Positions 24,507 through 33,462 of a stretch of DNA of 64,000 nucleotides are shown here, in pieces; within the stretch, counting starts at the first letter, position 1, and the number at the start of each line of letters is the position of its first letter. The stretch is taken from contig NZ_KE136350.1 in the NCBI RefSeq assembly GCF_000406925.1, positions 1 through 64,000 of the forward strand, given 5' to 3'. The position numbers were made by a program, and so were the translations under genes. The notes beneath the pieces are model-generated. The model made no database searches. It had not been told where the DNA came from and saw only the letters and a program-made list of their open reading frames with translations. The stretch is from Enterococcus columbae DSM 7374 = ATCC 51263 (lineage in GTDB: Bacteria > Bacillota > Bacilli > Lactobacillales > Enterococcaceae).

Positions 24507-24524
24507 CTCTAATACACATCCCTA

Positions 24525-24716
24525 TTACAAGTAGGAATGGCTTGTAGACAATATCCACAATATTTCTTGCATGGAATCATACTCTCTCTTCGATAAAATT
24601 ACAATCGTATCTTCAACGTCCTTAGAGGTTACGATAAGTGTTGCTGCATTTTCATTGACCAGCTTCATATAACTTCTTAAATTTTAATGAAAATTTGAAT
24701 ATGTTACTGCTTCTAT
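24525..24716 (-). pseudogene. Axe/YefM-type antitoxin, degraded
   Basis: The minus-strand frame reads IEAVTYSNFH-stop-NLRSYMKLVNEN and then TLIVTSKDVEDTIVILSKR, followed by EYDSMQEILWILS. From memory this matches the Axe antitoxin of E. faecium closely. Three lesions are visible: the start ATG is ATA (24714-24716), a CAA has become TAA, and the frame stops early at 24525, losing the toxin-binding C-terminus. A good ribosome binding site (GGAGAGGTG) still precedes the dead start. No Txe toxin follows on the same strand. The locus is therefore a relic of an Axe-Txe addiction module. Confidence 0.8.
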
Positions 24717-24929
24717 GGATAATCACCTCTCCTGCCAAAAATGTACATCCTATTGTACAATCAATCAAATAAAACTCCTATTCACTTTTCCACTAACACT
24801 TTTTGCTATTTAGCAAAAGCAGTGCCTTTTAAAATATACAAACAGTATTTTACAATTTTACATTTGATATGTTAGTATAAAAGTATAAAGGCAGAATTTT
24901 CTGACAATTAAAAAGAAAGGGTGCTCTAT

Positions 24930-25403
24930 ATGAAGAAAATCAAATTGTTTGGGTATATGGTTTTGCTATCTCTCTTCTTTGTTGCAGGTTGTAGTAATCA
25001 AGCTACAAAAAAAGAGGCCAGCACTAGTAATCATACTACGAATAGCAACATATTGGAATCCTCCTCTACTACAACTGAGCTAGCCAAAGAAATCAATGAA
25101 GCTGACGAAGAAATAATAGAAACAATCGACAAAGTGTATTCTTCTTGGGATAGTATACCAAAAGAAATAAACGAAAATAACCAGATTTGGCAATTACAAA
25201 GGGCCGTTTTGCTAGAAAATAATTCTATTCAAGCTACCTTTTTCAAAAAGAATCCTATAGAAATTTTCAACGGTAAGCTAACGAAAAGCTATAGTAATTG
25301 GAATGATGTAAAAAAAGAGATAACTATCAATGGTAAAAACTGGAGATTAGTTAGTGCCAGATTAGTTGCAGATAAAGTGGAGGCCGACTATACAGAAAAA
25401 TAA
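24930..25403 (+). CDS. Small lipoprotein with an internal duplication
   Basis: A 157-aa secreted lipoprotein. The signal peptide ends in the lipobox VAGC with Cys21, and a Ser/Thr/Asn-rich linker follows. The rest holds two similar units of about 38 residues, each with the pattern YSxWxxxxKEI..N...W.L..A.L. I do not recognise the family. The ATG has AGAAAGGG about 9 nt upstream; a GTG 9 nt earlier is less likely. It stands alone with its own terminator, next to the decayed antitoxin region. Confidence 0.85.
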   Translation: MKKIKLFGYMVLLSLFFVAGCSNQATKKEASTSNHTTNSNILESSSTTTELAKEINEADEEIIETIDKVYSSWDSIPKEINENNQIWQLQRAVLLENNSIQATFFKKNPIEIFNGKLTKSYSNWNDVKKEITINGKNWRLVSARLVADKVEADYTEK

Positions 25404-25408
25404 CTAAT

Positions 25409-25463
25409 AATCCGCATGTTCAACAATCATTTATGAAAAATGAAGTCAAACATGCGGATTTTT
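25409..25463 (+). terminator. Terminator of the lipoprotein gene
   Basis: AATCCGCATGTT pairs with AACATGCGGATT across a 28-nt loop, followed by TTT. Confidence 0.8.
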
Positions 25464-25593
25464 ATAGTTGATAGATAACGCTACTATTAAATGATTAAGA
25501 AAGAATCTTTTACTTTTCCCTGTGGTAGCTTTGAGGTAATCCTTTAATTTACACCCTTCTTCTAACTAAATTGCTAGGTATGCCAAAACAAAG

Positions 25594-26289
25594 CTAGCGA
25601 GTAAAAACAGCTAAAGTTTGCTGATCCGCTTGCTGATAGTCAATGGTCTGAGTCAGCTTGCCTTGGACCACTCGTCTAGTTTCGCCACTCATCTCTCCAC
25701 AAGTAATTAAAGTCACAAGCTTACTATTAGGTACCTCATCTAAAACATCCACTCGATTGGGACTGACACGCTCGTTAGCAATAACCTCATAGCAATAAAT
25801 CTTAGCTAAATCGGTCAAATAAATCTTATCGCCCATTTTCACATGATCTAACGGTGTAAACAATAAGCTCTCATCAAACATTCGATGACTAGCCAAACCA
25901 TAATTTCCCTCACCCATTACTTGAGTTTCACTTGTTGTACCAGCGCCGTAAAGTAAAACCTCATTGGCTAAACCTTTAAAAATCGGTAATTGAATCTTAA
26001 CACTAGGTACTGCAACGTAGCCGATAACTGGTAGCTGTTCGTTAGAAAACTGATTTTTAAGAACGGCCTGTGCATCGACCGACTGGACTTGATCAAAATC
26101 AAAGGTCGCTTTGGCTTTTTGATTTTGAACGATTTTTTTGCGAGTAACGCGATGTACTTGATAGGTTTGCGTTTTATGCTGCAATAGCATCTTTTGCAAG
26201 GGCTGATTAAAAATTAAGACCAAACCGACAACAACTAAAACAATAATGACAATATTGAATAACCATTTTTTCCAGGCTTTTTTCCTCAT
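25594..26289 (-). CDS. srtA: Class A sortase
   Basis: A membrane transpeptidase that anchors LPXTG proteins to the cell wall. The 231-aa protein has a signal-anchor helix at about 8-30, catalytic His in GLASHRMF, Cys in TLITC and Arg in SGETRRVV. I choose ATG 26289, with AGGAG 7 nt upstream; an ATG at 26316 would add nine residues without such a site. It is divergent from hemH. No LPXTG substrate is encoded in this window. Confidence 0.92.
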   Translation of the reverse strand: MRKKAWKKWLFNIVIIVLVVVGLVLIFNQPLQKMLLQHKTQTYQVHRVTRKKIVQNQKAKATFDFDQVQSVDAQAVLKNQFSNEQLPVIGYVAVPSVKIQLPIFKGLANEVLLYGAGTTSETQVMGEGNYGLASHRMFDESLLFTPLDHVKMGDKIYLTDLAKIYCYEVIANERVSPNRVDVLDEVPNSKLVTLITCGEMSGETRRVVQGKLTQTIDYQQADQQTLAVFTR

Positions 26290-26388
26290 AACTTTACTCC
26301 TATCTTTAAAATCCACCAGCTTATGCTATACTACCATTGTACACTAAAATCTAATTAGATAACAAAAAAATTAACTGGAGACAATTGT

Positions 26389-27330
26389 ATGAAGCAAAAA
26401 GGAATCTTATTAGTGAACCTAGGAACCCCAGAAAAAGCTGAAAAGGCAGCAGTCAAAGCTTTTTTAAAAAAATTCTTAGGCGATCGACGAGTCATTAAAT
26501 TATCCCCTATTTTATGGAAACCTATCTTACATGGGATTATTTTAAATGTCCGTCCTAAAAAATCAGCAGCACTCTATCAACAAATTGCCGATCCCATTCA
26601 TGGCTTTCCACTATTACGCTATACTAAAGCACAAAAAGAACATCTACAAGCCTTACTCCCTGAAACTAGCGTTGCAATGGGAATGTCTTATAGCCAGCCA
26701 AGTATCACCGACAGTCTGGATCAGCTTTTAGCTGCTGGCGTGAATGATTTGACCATCGTACCAATGTATCCACAATATTCAGGAACAACGGTGGGCGCTG
26801 TTTTCGATGAAGTCATGCGCTATTTTATCGGCAAAGATCATTTAGTCGATTTACATTTTATTCGCTCTTATCCCAAGCAGCCTAGCTATATTCAATATTT
26901 TGTTGACAAAATAAAGGCCCACCTAGCACAAAATAAGGTTGATGCGATCGTTTTCTCTTATCACGGCTTGCCGGTTAACTATGTCAAAGCTGGGGATACT
27001 TACCCTGAAGAGTGTAAGCAAACCACCCAAAAGATAATGGAACAACTAGGAGATGTGCCTTATTTTCAAACCTATCAATCAAAATTCGGCCCAGGTGAAT
27101 GGCTCACTCCAGCAACCGATGCGACATTAAAGCAGTTACCCAAACAAGGCTTCAAAAATATCTTAATTGTTGCACCAGGTTTTGTCGTAGATTGCTTAGA
27201 AACCTTAGAAGAATTAGAGCAAGAAAACAAAAATTTCTTTTTACAAGCAGGTGGGCAAAGTTTTACCTATATTCCACCGTTTAACGACGATTTAGCCTTT
27301 GCCAAACTAGTTTGTGAGCTGCTAGAATAG
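26389..27330 (+). CDS. hemH: Ferrochelatase
   Basis: Inserts iron into a porphyrin; in Gram-positive bacteria the substrate is often coproporphyrin III. The 313-aa protein starts with GILLVNLGTP and has the catalytic histidine in FSYHGLP plus the C-terminal PGFVVDCLETLEE motif. No other heme-synthesis gene is nearby. Enterococci generally lack that pathway yet keep an orphan ferrochelatase, so this one may act on imported porphyrins. A bidirectional terminator follows. Confidence 0.94.
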   Translation: MKQKGILLVNLGTPEKAEKAAVKAFLKKFLGDRRVIKLSPILWKPILHGIILNVRPKKSAALYQQIADPIHGFPLLRYTKAQKEHLQALLPETSVAMGMSYSQPSITDSLDQLLAAGVNDLTIVPMYPQYSGTTVGAVFDEVMRYFIGKDHLVDLHFIRSYPKQPSYIQYFVDKIKAHLAQNKVDAIVFSYHGLPVNYVKAGDTYPEECKQTTQKIMEQLGDVPYFQTYQSKFGPGEWLTPATDATLKQLPKQGFKNILIVAPGFVVDCLETLEELEQENKNFFLQAGGQSFTYIPPFNDDLAFAKLVCELLE

Positions 27331-27345
27331 TCCATCTATTCAATT

Positions 27346-27390
27346 AAAAAGGCAATCAAAGCTACTTATCTAGCCGTGATTGCCTTTTTA
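27346..27390. terminator. Bidirectional terminator, hemH / VanZ-like gene
   Basis: AAAAAGGCAATCA pairs with TGATTGCCTTTTT between two convergent genes. Confidence 0.85.
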
Positions 27391-27888
27391 TTATTTCTTC
27401 GCTATTTTTTTCACGATGAAAATCAACACCACTGCACACAAAGCACCCGCACCATCTAACATGACATCTTGAAATAACGGCGTGCGTCCACCCGTTAGCA
27501 TTTGATGAAATTCATCACTGGCTGCATAACCCAAAGCTGCCAGCACACTAAAAGGTGCGGCAATCCACCATTCTTTTACCCTAGCTGATAGTCCTAAAAA
27601 TAGACTACCTCCTAAAATAAAATAGGTGGTAAAATGAGCGGCTTTGCGAATAAAAAATTCAACAAATGAAAAATAGCCCAAACGCTCAATACTAATCACT
27701 TTACCTGCATAAGCAAAGTGAATGTTACTTAGAAACTCTTTGAAGGGTTGATTTTTTAACCAATGAGATAAATTCGATAGCTGGGATTGCTGCTCATATG
27801 TCTGAGAGGAGCTGTAAAATAAAATTGCCATCATCATCACCGCGATGGCTAGATAAAAATTGCCATTTTTTCTTGAAGTTTTAAACAT
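27391..27888 (-). CDS. VanZ family membrane protein
   Basis: A 165-aa protein with four or five transmembrane helices and the VanZ-family signatures: an FVEFFIRKAAHFTTYFILG segment and ASDEFHQML...R near the C-terminus. The founding VanZ raises teicoplanin resistance, but chromosomal members like this have no established role. No van genes are nearby, so a resistance function should not be assumed. It starts 7 nt after the acetyltransferase gene. Confidence 0.88.
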   Translation of the reverse strand: MFKTSRKNGNFYLAIAVMMMAILFYSSSQTYEQQSQLSNLSHWLKNQPFKEFLSNIHFAYAGKVISIERLGYFSFVEFFIRKAAHFTTYFILGGSLFLGLSARVKEWWIAAPFSVLAALGYAASDEFHQMLTGGRTPLFQDVMLDGAGALCAVVLIFIVKKIAKK

Positions 27889-27895
27889 ATTTTCC

Positions 27896-28414
27896 CTACT
27901 TACTTAATTCATAGATTTTTCGATGATCTTTCATGCCAATTGAGGTAAAGCCATTTTTTTCTAAAACAGCGATACTTGCTAAATTTTTGGGATGAACAAA
28001 AGCCACGATTTTTTGAATGGTTAATTGTTCAAAGCAAAATTGAACCATGTGCTGCACACAATTCGTCGCAATCCCCTGGCGCCAATAATTGCGCTGTAGA
28101 GTATAACCTATCACCGCTGTTGCTTCTTCACTCGCTAAGGTGAGGTGGAAATTACCAATCACTCGCTGGGTTTGATTATCGACAATCGCATAACGTCCTA
28201 ATGGCTCAGCTAAATTCCATTTAATCAACGCCACCAAGCTCTCCGCCATACTTTGATGGGCAGGATAATTATATTTCAAGGCCTCCGCATCCGAAGTAAA
28301 GGCATGATAATCTGCAAGGTCACTTAAACGAAAGGGGCGTAAATAAACCTTCGCTAACGCAAAATAAGTATTTTGGGCTAAAGTAACCAAATCCTGATCT
28401 CTTGTTGGATACAT
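27896..28414 (-). CDS. GNAT family N-acetyltransferase (RimJ/RimL-like)
   Basis: A 172-aa acetyl-CoA-dependent acetyltransferase with the YLRPFRLSD start, an acetyl-CoA loop near YWRQGIATN and a VLEKNGFTSIG C-terminus. These are the pattern of the RimJ/RimL group. I use ATG 28414; a GTG seven codons upstream gives MSIGGKRM but has no separate ribosome binding site. It is followed closely by the VanZ-like gene. The substrate is unknown. Confidence 0.85.
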   Translation of the reverse strand: MYPTRDQDLVTLAQNTYFALAKVYLRPFRLSDLADYHAFTSDAEALKYNYPAHQSMAESLVALIKWNLAEPLGRYAIVDNQTQRVIGNFHLTLASEEATAVIGYTLQRNYWRQGIATNCVQHMVQFCFEQLTIQKIVAFVHPKNLASIAVLEKNGFTSIGMKDHRKIYELSK

Positions 28415-28530
28415 CCTTTTCCCCCCAATAGACACTACCTACTAATCTAGCATAACTATTCATAATTGAATAGTCGACGAAACAAAAAACGACCATTTTT
28501 AACCAAAATTTGATTAAAAATGGTTCGCTC

Positions 28531-29076
28531 TTATTGATAATTCGCGCGTGGGCCACCGACATATTTAGGACGACTATATAAAGCGGTGACATGCGCACCA
28601 CCTAATTCACGAATACTTGGTCTAATTGGCACCTGCACGTGTTTAATGTGCATACCAATCGAAGTATCGCCCAAATCAATCCCCGCTTTCGCTACGATAT
28701 GCTCCACTTCCACTGGGTTTTGAAAATATTTAAAAGCAGCTACTGAGCAAGCGCCCCCCGCATGTAATGCTGGCACAACCGCAACCTCTTCTAAATGATA
28801 TTGCTCCATGACCGTTTGTTCCACTACCAAGGCACGATTTAAATGCTCACAGCCTTGAACTGCTAGATGAATCCCTTTAGGCTGTAAAAGATCAAGCAAG
28901 GTGCGAATGACCCATTCCCCTACTTCCTGACTTGAAGCCTTGCCAATCTGACCACCAACAATTTCACTCGTTGAACAACCTAAAACAAAAAGATCCCCTG
29001 CTTTTAATTGAGCAATCGTTAAAACCTCATTGGTAATTTGCGTCAATTGCTTCACTAATTCTTCTTTTTCAATCAT
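28531..29076 (-). CDS. YwlG/TIGR01440 family protein
   Basis: A 181-aa soluble protein of the widely conserved, functionally uncharacterised YwlG (DUF436) family. Visible signatures are [35 protein letters not shown] and a C-terminal [30 protein letters not shown]-type tail. It follows the ECF S-component gene by 37 bp on the same strand and may be the last gene of that operon. Confidence 0.85.
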   Translation of the reverse strand: MIEKEELVKQLTQITNEVLTIAQLKAGDLFVLGCSTSEIVGGQIGKASSQEVGEWVIRTLLDLLQPKGIHLAVQGCEHLNRALVVEQTVMEQYHLEEVAVVPALHAGGACSVAAFKYFQNPVEVEHIVAKAGIDLGDTSIGMHIKHVQVPIRPSIRELGGAHVTALYSRPKYVGGPRANYQ

Positions 29077-29113
29077 GCTACACCCTTCTTTCTAATTGTA
29101 CTCTCCTGTTTTA

Positions 29114-29605
29114 CTAAATGGTTCGCTGATGTAATTTGCGTTTATGAATCATTGGTAAAACGAGTAAAGTCACTGCTGAACCAAAACCGGTTTGAATGAC
29201 ATTCCCTAGAATCGAAGCTAAACCGGCTGGCCAAGTATAAAGAAAACTGGTCGCCAGCATATAACCAATAATCATCCAAAGACTAGCCACCATTAAACTA
29301 ATCACCTGCTTAAAAGGCAAATTGCGCTGCATCAAATAACCGGCAATAAAACCTTGGATACCATGAATGAGAAAAGAAAAAATCATCCATTGAGGGTAAC
29401 CGGATAATAAATCAATCAGGCCTCCACTTAGCGCCCCTACACAAAAACCTCCAAATGGCCCAAAAAGACTAGCGCTTAAATAAATACCTACTTCACACAA
29501 TGTCACTATCCCCTTAGTTGCTGGGACTGGAATAATGACCAGCATCGAAACTGCGACCGTCAAAGCCGTCATCATCGCAATTTTAGAAAGCTGCCTTACA
29601 TCCAT
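29114..29605 (-). CDS. ECF transporter S component (vitamin precursor)
   Basis: A 163-aa integral membrane protein with about five helices and the pattern IPVPATKGIVTLCEVGIYL and LFGPFGGFCVGALSGGL. It resembles the ECF S components of the HmpT/PdxU2 type. It would combine with the shared EcfAAT energizing module encoded elsewhere. It starts 12 bp after a ThiD/PdxK-like kinase gene, so the substrate is probably pyridoxine or hydroxymethylpyrimidine. Sequence alone does not decide between them. Confidence 0.85.
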   Translation of the reverse strand: MDVRQLSKIAMMTALTVAVSMLVIIPVPATKGIVTLCEVGIYLSASLFGPFGGFCVGALSGGLIDLLSGYPQWMIFSFLIHGIQGFIAGYLMQRNLPFKQVISLMVASLWMIIGYMLATSFLYTWPAGLASILGNVIQTGFGSAVTLLVLPMIHKRKLHQRTI

Positions 29606-29617
29606 AAAAATTCCTCC

Positions 29618-30412
29618 TTATTTGGCTACTATACCCGCATGCCAAACATTTCCTGTATCTTCATCTATAGCTATGCCTTGTTCAATCGATTGAAAGACAA
29701 ATTGCTTCGCATAAGCTACTGCTTGTACCATTGGCTTTTTCATTGCTAATTGACAAGCAAGCGCACTAGCAAAGCTACAGCCTGCCCCATTAATCGTATT
29801 TTTTCGTAACTTAGGCTGTTGAAAAATCTTGCGTTCATTTTGATTCACCAACACATCGATGGCCTGCTGTCCTTCTAGTCGACTCCCACCTTTTACAACA
29901 ACTGACACCTGAAAAGCAGCATACAAAGCTTGCGCTAATTCCAATAAATTGGCTTGATTGCTTTGATGAAGTAATAATTGTGCCTCTGTCAAATTCGGCG
30001 TGATTACACTCGCTAAAGGAATCAAGGACTTAAGCTTTGCAATATAATCGTTTTGCGCCTGCTGCTGTGTTTCTTTAAAGGCCAAAACTGGATCTAATAC
30101 AATCGGGATTTTACCGACAAACTCTCGGCAAAAATCAGTCACCATCGCAATTTGTTCGATATCTGCCAATAAGCCGATTTTAATAAACGATAATTGATCC
30201 TGATAGCTATTTTTAATCGTGCTTAATTGCTCTTGAAGTAATGGATTGGCAATATTTCGGATAGCAAAACCGTTTTGCTCATCTTCTACCGCTACGGTAC
30301 TTAGTGCAGCTAATCCGAAAACTTGATGATTTTCAAAAGTTTTCAGGTCGGTTGTAATCCCACCGCCACCCCAAGAATCTAAGCCACCAATTGTTAAACC
30401 AATGATTGTCAA
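29618..30412 (-). CDS. Pyridoxine / hydroxymethylpyrimidine kinase (ThiD/PdxK-like)
   Basis: A 264-aa ribokinase-like kinase. The N-terminus reads IGGLDSWGGGGITTDLKTFE, the equivalent of the GSDSSGGAGIQADLK signature of ThiD. The C-terminal anion hole and catalytic Asp are replaced by NGAGCSFASALA, where most relatives have GTGDxF/GAGCTF-type motifs. With the S component downstream, it would trap an imported vitamin precursor by phosphorylation. I see no TPP riboswitch upstream, which slightly favours the vitamin B6 reading. Confidence 0.85.
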   Translation of the reverse strand: MTIIGLTIGGLDSWGGGGITTDLKTFENHQVFGLAALSTVAVEDEQNGFAIRNIANPLLQEQLSTIKNSYQDQLSFIKIGLLADIEQIAMVTDFCREFVGKIPIVLDPVLAFKETQQQAQNDYIAKLKSLIPLASVITPNLTEAQLLLHQSNQANLLELAQALYAAFQVSVVVKGGSRLEGQQAIDVLVNQNERKIFQQPKLRKNTINGAGCSFASALACQLAMKKPMVQAVAYAKQFVFQSIEQGIAIDEDTGNVWHAGIVAK

Positions 30413-30434
30413 AGTAATCCCCCCTTGAATTTAG

Positions 30435-30462
30435 ATTATACTAAAATCTACTAGGCAAACAA
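30435..30462 (-). promoter_or_regulatory. Promoter of the kinase / ECF S-component operon
   Basis: Minus strand TTGTTT (30457-30462) and TATAAT (30435-30440) are 16 bp apart, just upstream of the kinase start. Confidence 0.6.
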
Positions 30463-30619
30463 CAACCAATTGGCTTATTTTTCGACCAACCAATTTCAAT
30501 AGTAACATCCGCTCATTTCAATAACTAGTAATTTCTTACTATTCAGCTTATAATAGCTATCACAGACTTACTTTTAAATAGGGACTGCCCTTATATTTAT
30601 CATTAAGGAGGAATGTTGC

Positions 30620-32407
30620 ATGCGTTATGCAATGAATTGGGACTTAGACAGTATTTTTAGTGGCAAAAGCCAATCAACTAGCCTACGCCAAGAATTAGCT
30701 GACCTAGATCAAATGATTCATGATTTTCATCAATCCGTGGAGCAGCTACAAATCAACACCGAACAAGAAGTGGCACAATTACAAAAAATTATTCAACAAG
30801 ACGAAGCCATTCAAAAAAGCTTTACTGAATGCGCGACCTTTATTGAAGCCTTAGCCTCTGAAAATATTTACGATAATCAAGCAAAATTATTAACCGGAAC
30901 TTTATATGCGAAATTACCCGCCCTACAATTGGCCCACACGATTTTCAATAAAAAGCTAAGCAGCTATACAGATGAACAGTGGCAAGCTTTAATTCCTACT
31001 CACTTTGCTCAAATCGCTTTTCGTTTAGGTGAAATGCGCAAACAAGGGGCAGAATTATTAGACGAGCAATCCGAAAACATCATTAGCACGCTAGCTTTAG
31101 ATGGCCAAAGCGCTTGGAGTCAGCATTATGATACCATCGTTGCTAGTATTCAAATTCCTTTTAACGATGAATGGCTCTCTGCTGGTCAAGCCTTTAATGT
31201 GATGATGTCTAGTGCCGATGCAGCAATCCGTCAAGAATTGTTTGAAAAGTGGGAAAAAGCTTGGCAAGAAAAAGCCGACCTGCTAGCTGATACCCTGAAT
31301 CATTTAGATGGCTTCCGTTTGAGTAACTATCGCTTGCATCAGGTCACGGATTTTCTAAAAGAGCCGTTAACTTATAACCGCCTAGACCGGCAAACCTTAG
31401 ATCAAATGTGGGATACCATTACTCAAAATAAACAAAAATTTGCTGATTTTCTTACTCGAAAAGCCCAATTATTCGGCAAAGAAAAAATGGATTGGCAGGA
31501 TCAAGATGCACCGATTTTATTAGGTGATTTCAAAGAACGTCGCTTCACCTTTGACCAAGCAGCCGATTTCATTATCGAAAATTTCCGCCAATTTTCACCA
31601 AAAATGGCTGATTTTGCACAAATGGCCTTTGAAAAAGCTTGGATTGAAGCCCAGGACCGTCCAGGCAAACGACCAGGCGGCTATTGTAGTAGCTTACCAA
31701 AATCAAAGGAATCACGCATTTTCATGACTTATGGTGAATCAGTAAATGAAGTAGCGACCTTAGCTCATGAACTAGGTCATGCCTTTCATAGTCATGTCAT
31801 GTGGGATCTACCTATGTTAAACCAAGATTACGCGATGAATGTTGCTGAAACAGCCAGCACCTTTGCTGAATTAATTGTTGCTGATGCTACCCTTAAAGCA
31901 GCAACTAGTGTGGAAGAAAAAATCAATCTCCTAGATGTCAAATTGCAAAATGCGATTGCGATGTTTATGAACATTCATGCTCGTTTTATTTTTGAAACTA
32001 ACTTTTATACAGCGCGTCAAAAGGGCTTAGTAGCCACTGAGGAAATCACTGAAATGATGCTACAAGCACAAAAAGAAGCTTACAATGATTGCTTAAATAG
32101 CTACCATCCGCATTTTTGGGCAGCTAAACTACACTTCTTTATCGATGAAGTACCGTTTTATAATTTCCCATACACCTTTGGCTATTTATTCAGCTTAGGC
32201 ATCTATGCCAAAGCCAATCAACACGCTACTGGTTTTGAAGATCAATATATTGCCCTACTTCGCGATACTGCTAGCATGACGACTGAAGAATTGGCTAAAA
32301 AACATTTAGCCGTGGATCTACATGAACCAACCTTCTGGCAAGCTGGTATTGATATGGTCTTAAAAGATATTGATACCTTCATGGAATTAACTGAACAATA
32401 TATCTAA
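30620..32407 (+). CDS. M3 family oligoendopeptidase (PepF-like)
   Basis: A cytoplasmic zinc peptidase that cleaves short peptides. The 595-aa protein has the zinc site HELGHAFHS at residues 383-391 and the downstream third-ligand helix in NVAETASTFAE. The helical N-terminal lid is typical of the M3B group. The ATG has AAGGAGG about 9 nt upstream. It is monocistronic, with a terminator after it. Confidence 0.92.
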   Translation: MRYAMNWDLDSIFSGKSQSTSLRQELADLDQMIHDFHQSVEQLQINTEQEVAQLQKIIQQDEAIQKSFTECATFIEALASENIYDNQAKLLTGTLYAKLPALQLAHTIFNKKLSSYTDEQWQALIPTHFAQIAFRLGEMRKQGAELLDEQSENIISTLALDGQSAWSQHYDTIVASIQIPFNDEWLSAGQAFNVMMSSADAAIRQELFEKWEKAWQEKADLLADTLNHLDGFRLSNYRLHQVTDFLKEPLTYNRLDRQTLDQMWDTITQNKQKFADFLTRKAQLFGKEKMDWQDQDAPILLGDFKERRFTFDQAADFIIENFRQFSPKMADFAQMAFEKAWIEAQDRPGKRPGGYCSSLPKSKESRIFMTYGESVNEVATLAHELGHAFHSHVMWDLPMLNQDYAMNVAETASTFAELIVADATLKAATSVEEKINLLDVKLQNAIAMFMNIHARFIFETNFYTARQKGLVATEEITEMMLQAQKEAYNDCLNSYHPHFWAAKLHFFIDEVPFYNFPYTFGYLFSLGIYAKANQHATGFEDQYIALLRDTASMTTEELAKKHLAVDLHEPTFWQAGIDMVLKDIDTFMELTEQYI

Positions 32408-32414
32408 GCTTTTG

Positions 32415-32451
32415 GCAATCTATATTTTTTTGAAGATATAGATTGCTTTTT
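32415..32451 (+). terminator. Terminator of the oligoendopeptidase gene
   Basis: GCAATCTATA pairs with TATAGATTGC, followed by TTTTTATT. Confidence 0.85.
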
Positions 32452-32469
32452 ATTAAAGGAGGTAGCAAA

Positions 32470-33030
32470 ATGGACTATATCACTGAAACACTAGAAACAA
32501 AGCGCTTAATCTTACGACCCTTAAGTGTGAACGATGCTACAGAAATGTTTAACAATTGGGCAAGTGATCCACAAGTAACTAAATATCTTACTTGGTCTGC
32601 CCATACCAATGAATCTACCACAAAAGATCGACTCGTATTGCGAGAAACAAAATATAAAAATAAAGAAATTCTCGATTGGGGCATTGTCGTCAAAGAAACA
32701 AATGAGCTAATTGGGACGATTACTGTAGTTAAAGACCATCCTGAATATCAAACCATGGAAATTGGCTATGTAATTGGTCGCAAGTGGTGGCACCAAGGAT
32801 ATACTACGGAAGCTTTTAGGCAAATTATCCAATATTTATTTGCTACTTATCCTTGGTTAAATCGCATTGAAGCAACTCACGATATTGAAAATCCTAATTC
32901 TGGTAAAGTCATGCAAAAATGTGGACTACAATTTGAAGGAATACTTCGACAAAAAGGCAAAAATAGGCGTGGACTCGTTGATATTGCCATATATGCCATT
33001 TTACGTGAGGATGGTAAATTTCAAAAATAG
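32470..33030 (+). CDS. GNAT family N-acetyltransferase (RimJ/RimL-like)
   Basis: A 186-aa acetyltransferase with ETKRLILRPLSVNDA at the start, the acetyl-CoA loop RKWWHQGYTTEA and the VMQKCGLQFEGILRQKG ending of the ribosomal-protein-acetyltransferase-like group. AAAGGAGG lies 6 nt before ATG 32470; an upstream ATG at 32443 falls in the preceding terminator. Its substrate cannot be predicted. Confidence 0.88.
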   Translation: MDYITETLETKRLILRPLSVNDATEMFNNWASDPQVTKYLTWSAHTNESTTKDRLVLRETKYKNKEILDWGIVVKETNELIGTITVVKDHPEYQTMEIGYVIGRKWWHQGYTTEAFRQIIQYLFATYPWLNRIEATHDIENPNSGKVMQKCGLQFEGILRQKGKNRRGLVDIAIYAILREDGKFQK

Positions 33031-33032
33031 TA

Positions 33033-33072
33033 AAATGCACGGCTGACTTTAATCAGTCAGCCGTGCATTTTG
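33033..33072. terminator. Bidirectional terminator
   Basis: AAATGCACGGCTGAC pairs with GTCAGCCGTGCATTT between the convergent acetyltransferase and HxlR-type genes. Confidence 0.9.
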
Positions 33073-33087
33073 AAAAATAACCCAAAG

Positions 33088-33462
33088 CTAGCCGTTCTTT
33101 TGATTGACTTTTTGTTCCAGATAGCTACGATGCTTTAATCCAAAATAATGCAATTGATCCAAAATTGGTGCGAGCTCTTTGCCGTGTTCAGTCAGCGCAT
33201 ACTCTACTTTGGGTGGGATTGTGGGATAAACCCTTCGCTCAATTAATTCTTCGGCCTCCAATTCACGCAAATTTTTCGTCAACATTTTTTGCGTAATGCC
33301 CGGAATAGCCTTTTGTAAGACTGAAAAACGAATGGTTGGATTTTTAAAAATTTGCATTAGGATTTTCAGCTTCCATTTGCCACTTAATACCTCTAAACCA
33401 TCTTCTATGCGACAAGATTGAATCTCAAAATTTTCAGTATCTGCAATTGTTAGCTCCTTCAT
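33088..33462 (-). CDS. HxlR family transcriptional regulator
   Basis: A 124-aa winged-helix regulator with the family hallmarks: a cysteine before the first helix (IQSCRIEDGLEVLSGKWKL), RFSVLQKAIPGITQKMLT and the wing VEYALTEHGKEL. HxlR proteins often sense electrophiles, aldehydes or disulfide stress through that cysteine. It is divergent from a flavin-dependent oxidoreductase across 134 bp, so it probably controls that gene and itself. Confidence 0.9.
   Translation of the reverse strand: MKELTIADTENFEIQSCRIEDGLEVLSGKWKLKILMQIFKNPTIRFSVLQKAIPGITQKMLTKNLRELEAEELIERRVYPTIPPKVEYALTEHGKELAPILDQLHYFGLKHRSYLEQKVNQKNG

Noticed and set aside
24300-24524. Txe toxin downstream of the Axe relic
   Set aside because: I translated the minus strand and found no Txe-like segment; only the 40-bp repeat is present.
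27391-27888. Teicoplanin resistance by the VanZ-like protein
   Set aside because: No vanS/R/H/A/X or related genes are nearby; chromosomal VanZ-family proteins are common and mostly unrelated to resistance.
30413-30619. TPP or other riboswitch upstream of the kinase/ECF operon
   Set aside because: No conserved riboswitch core is visible; the promoter lies too close to the gene for a long leader.
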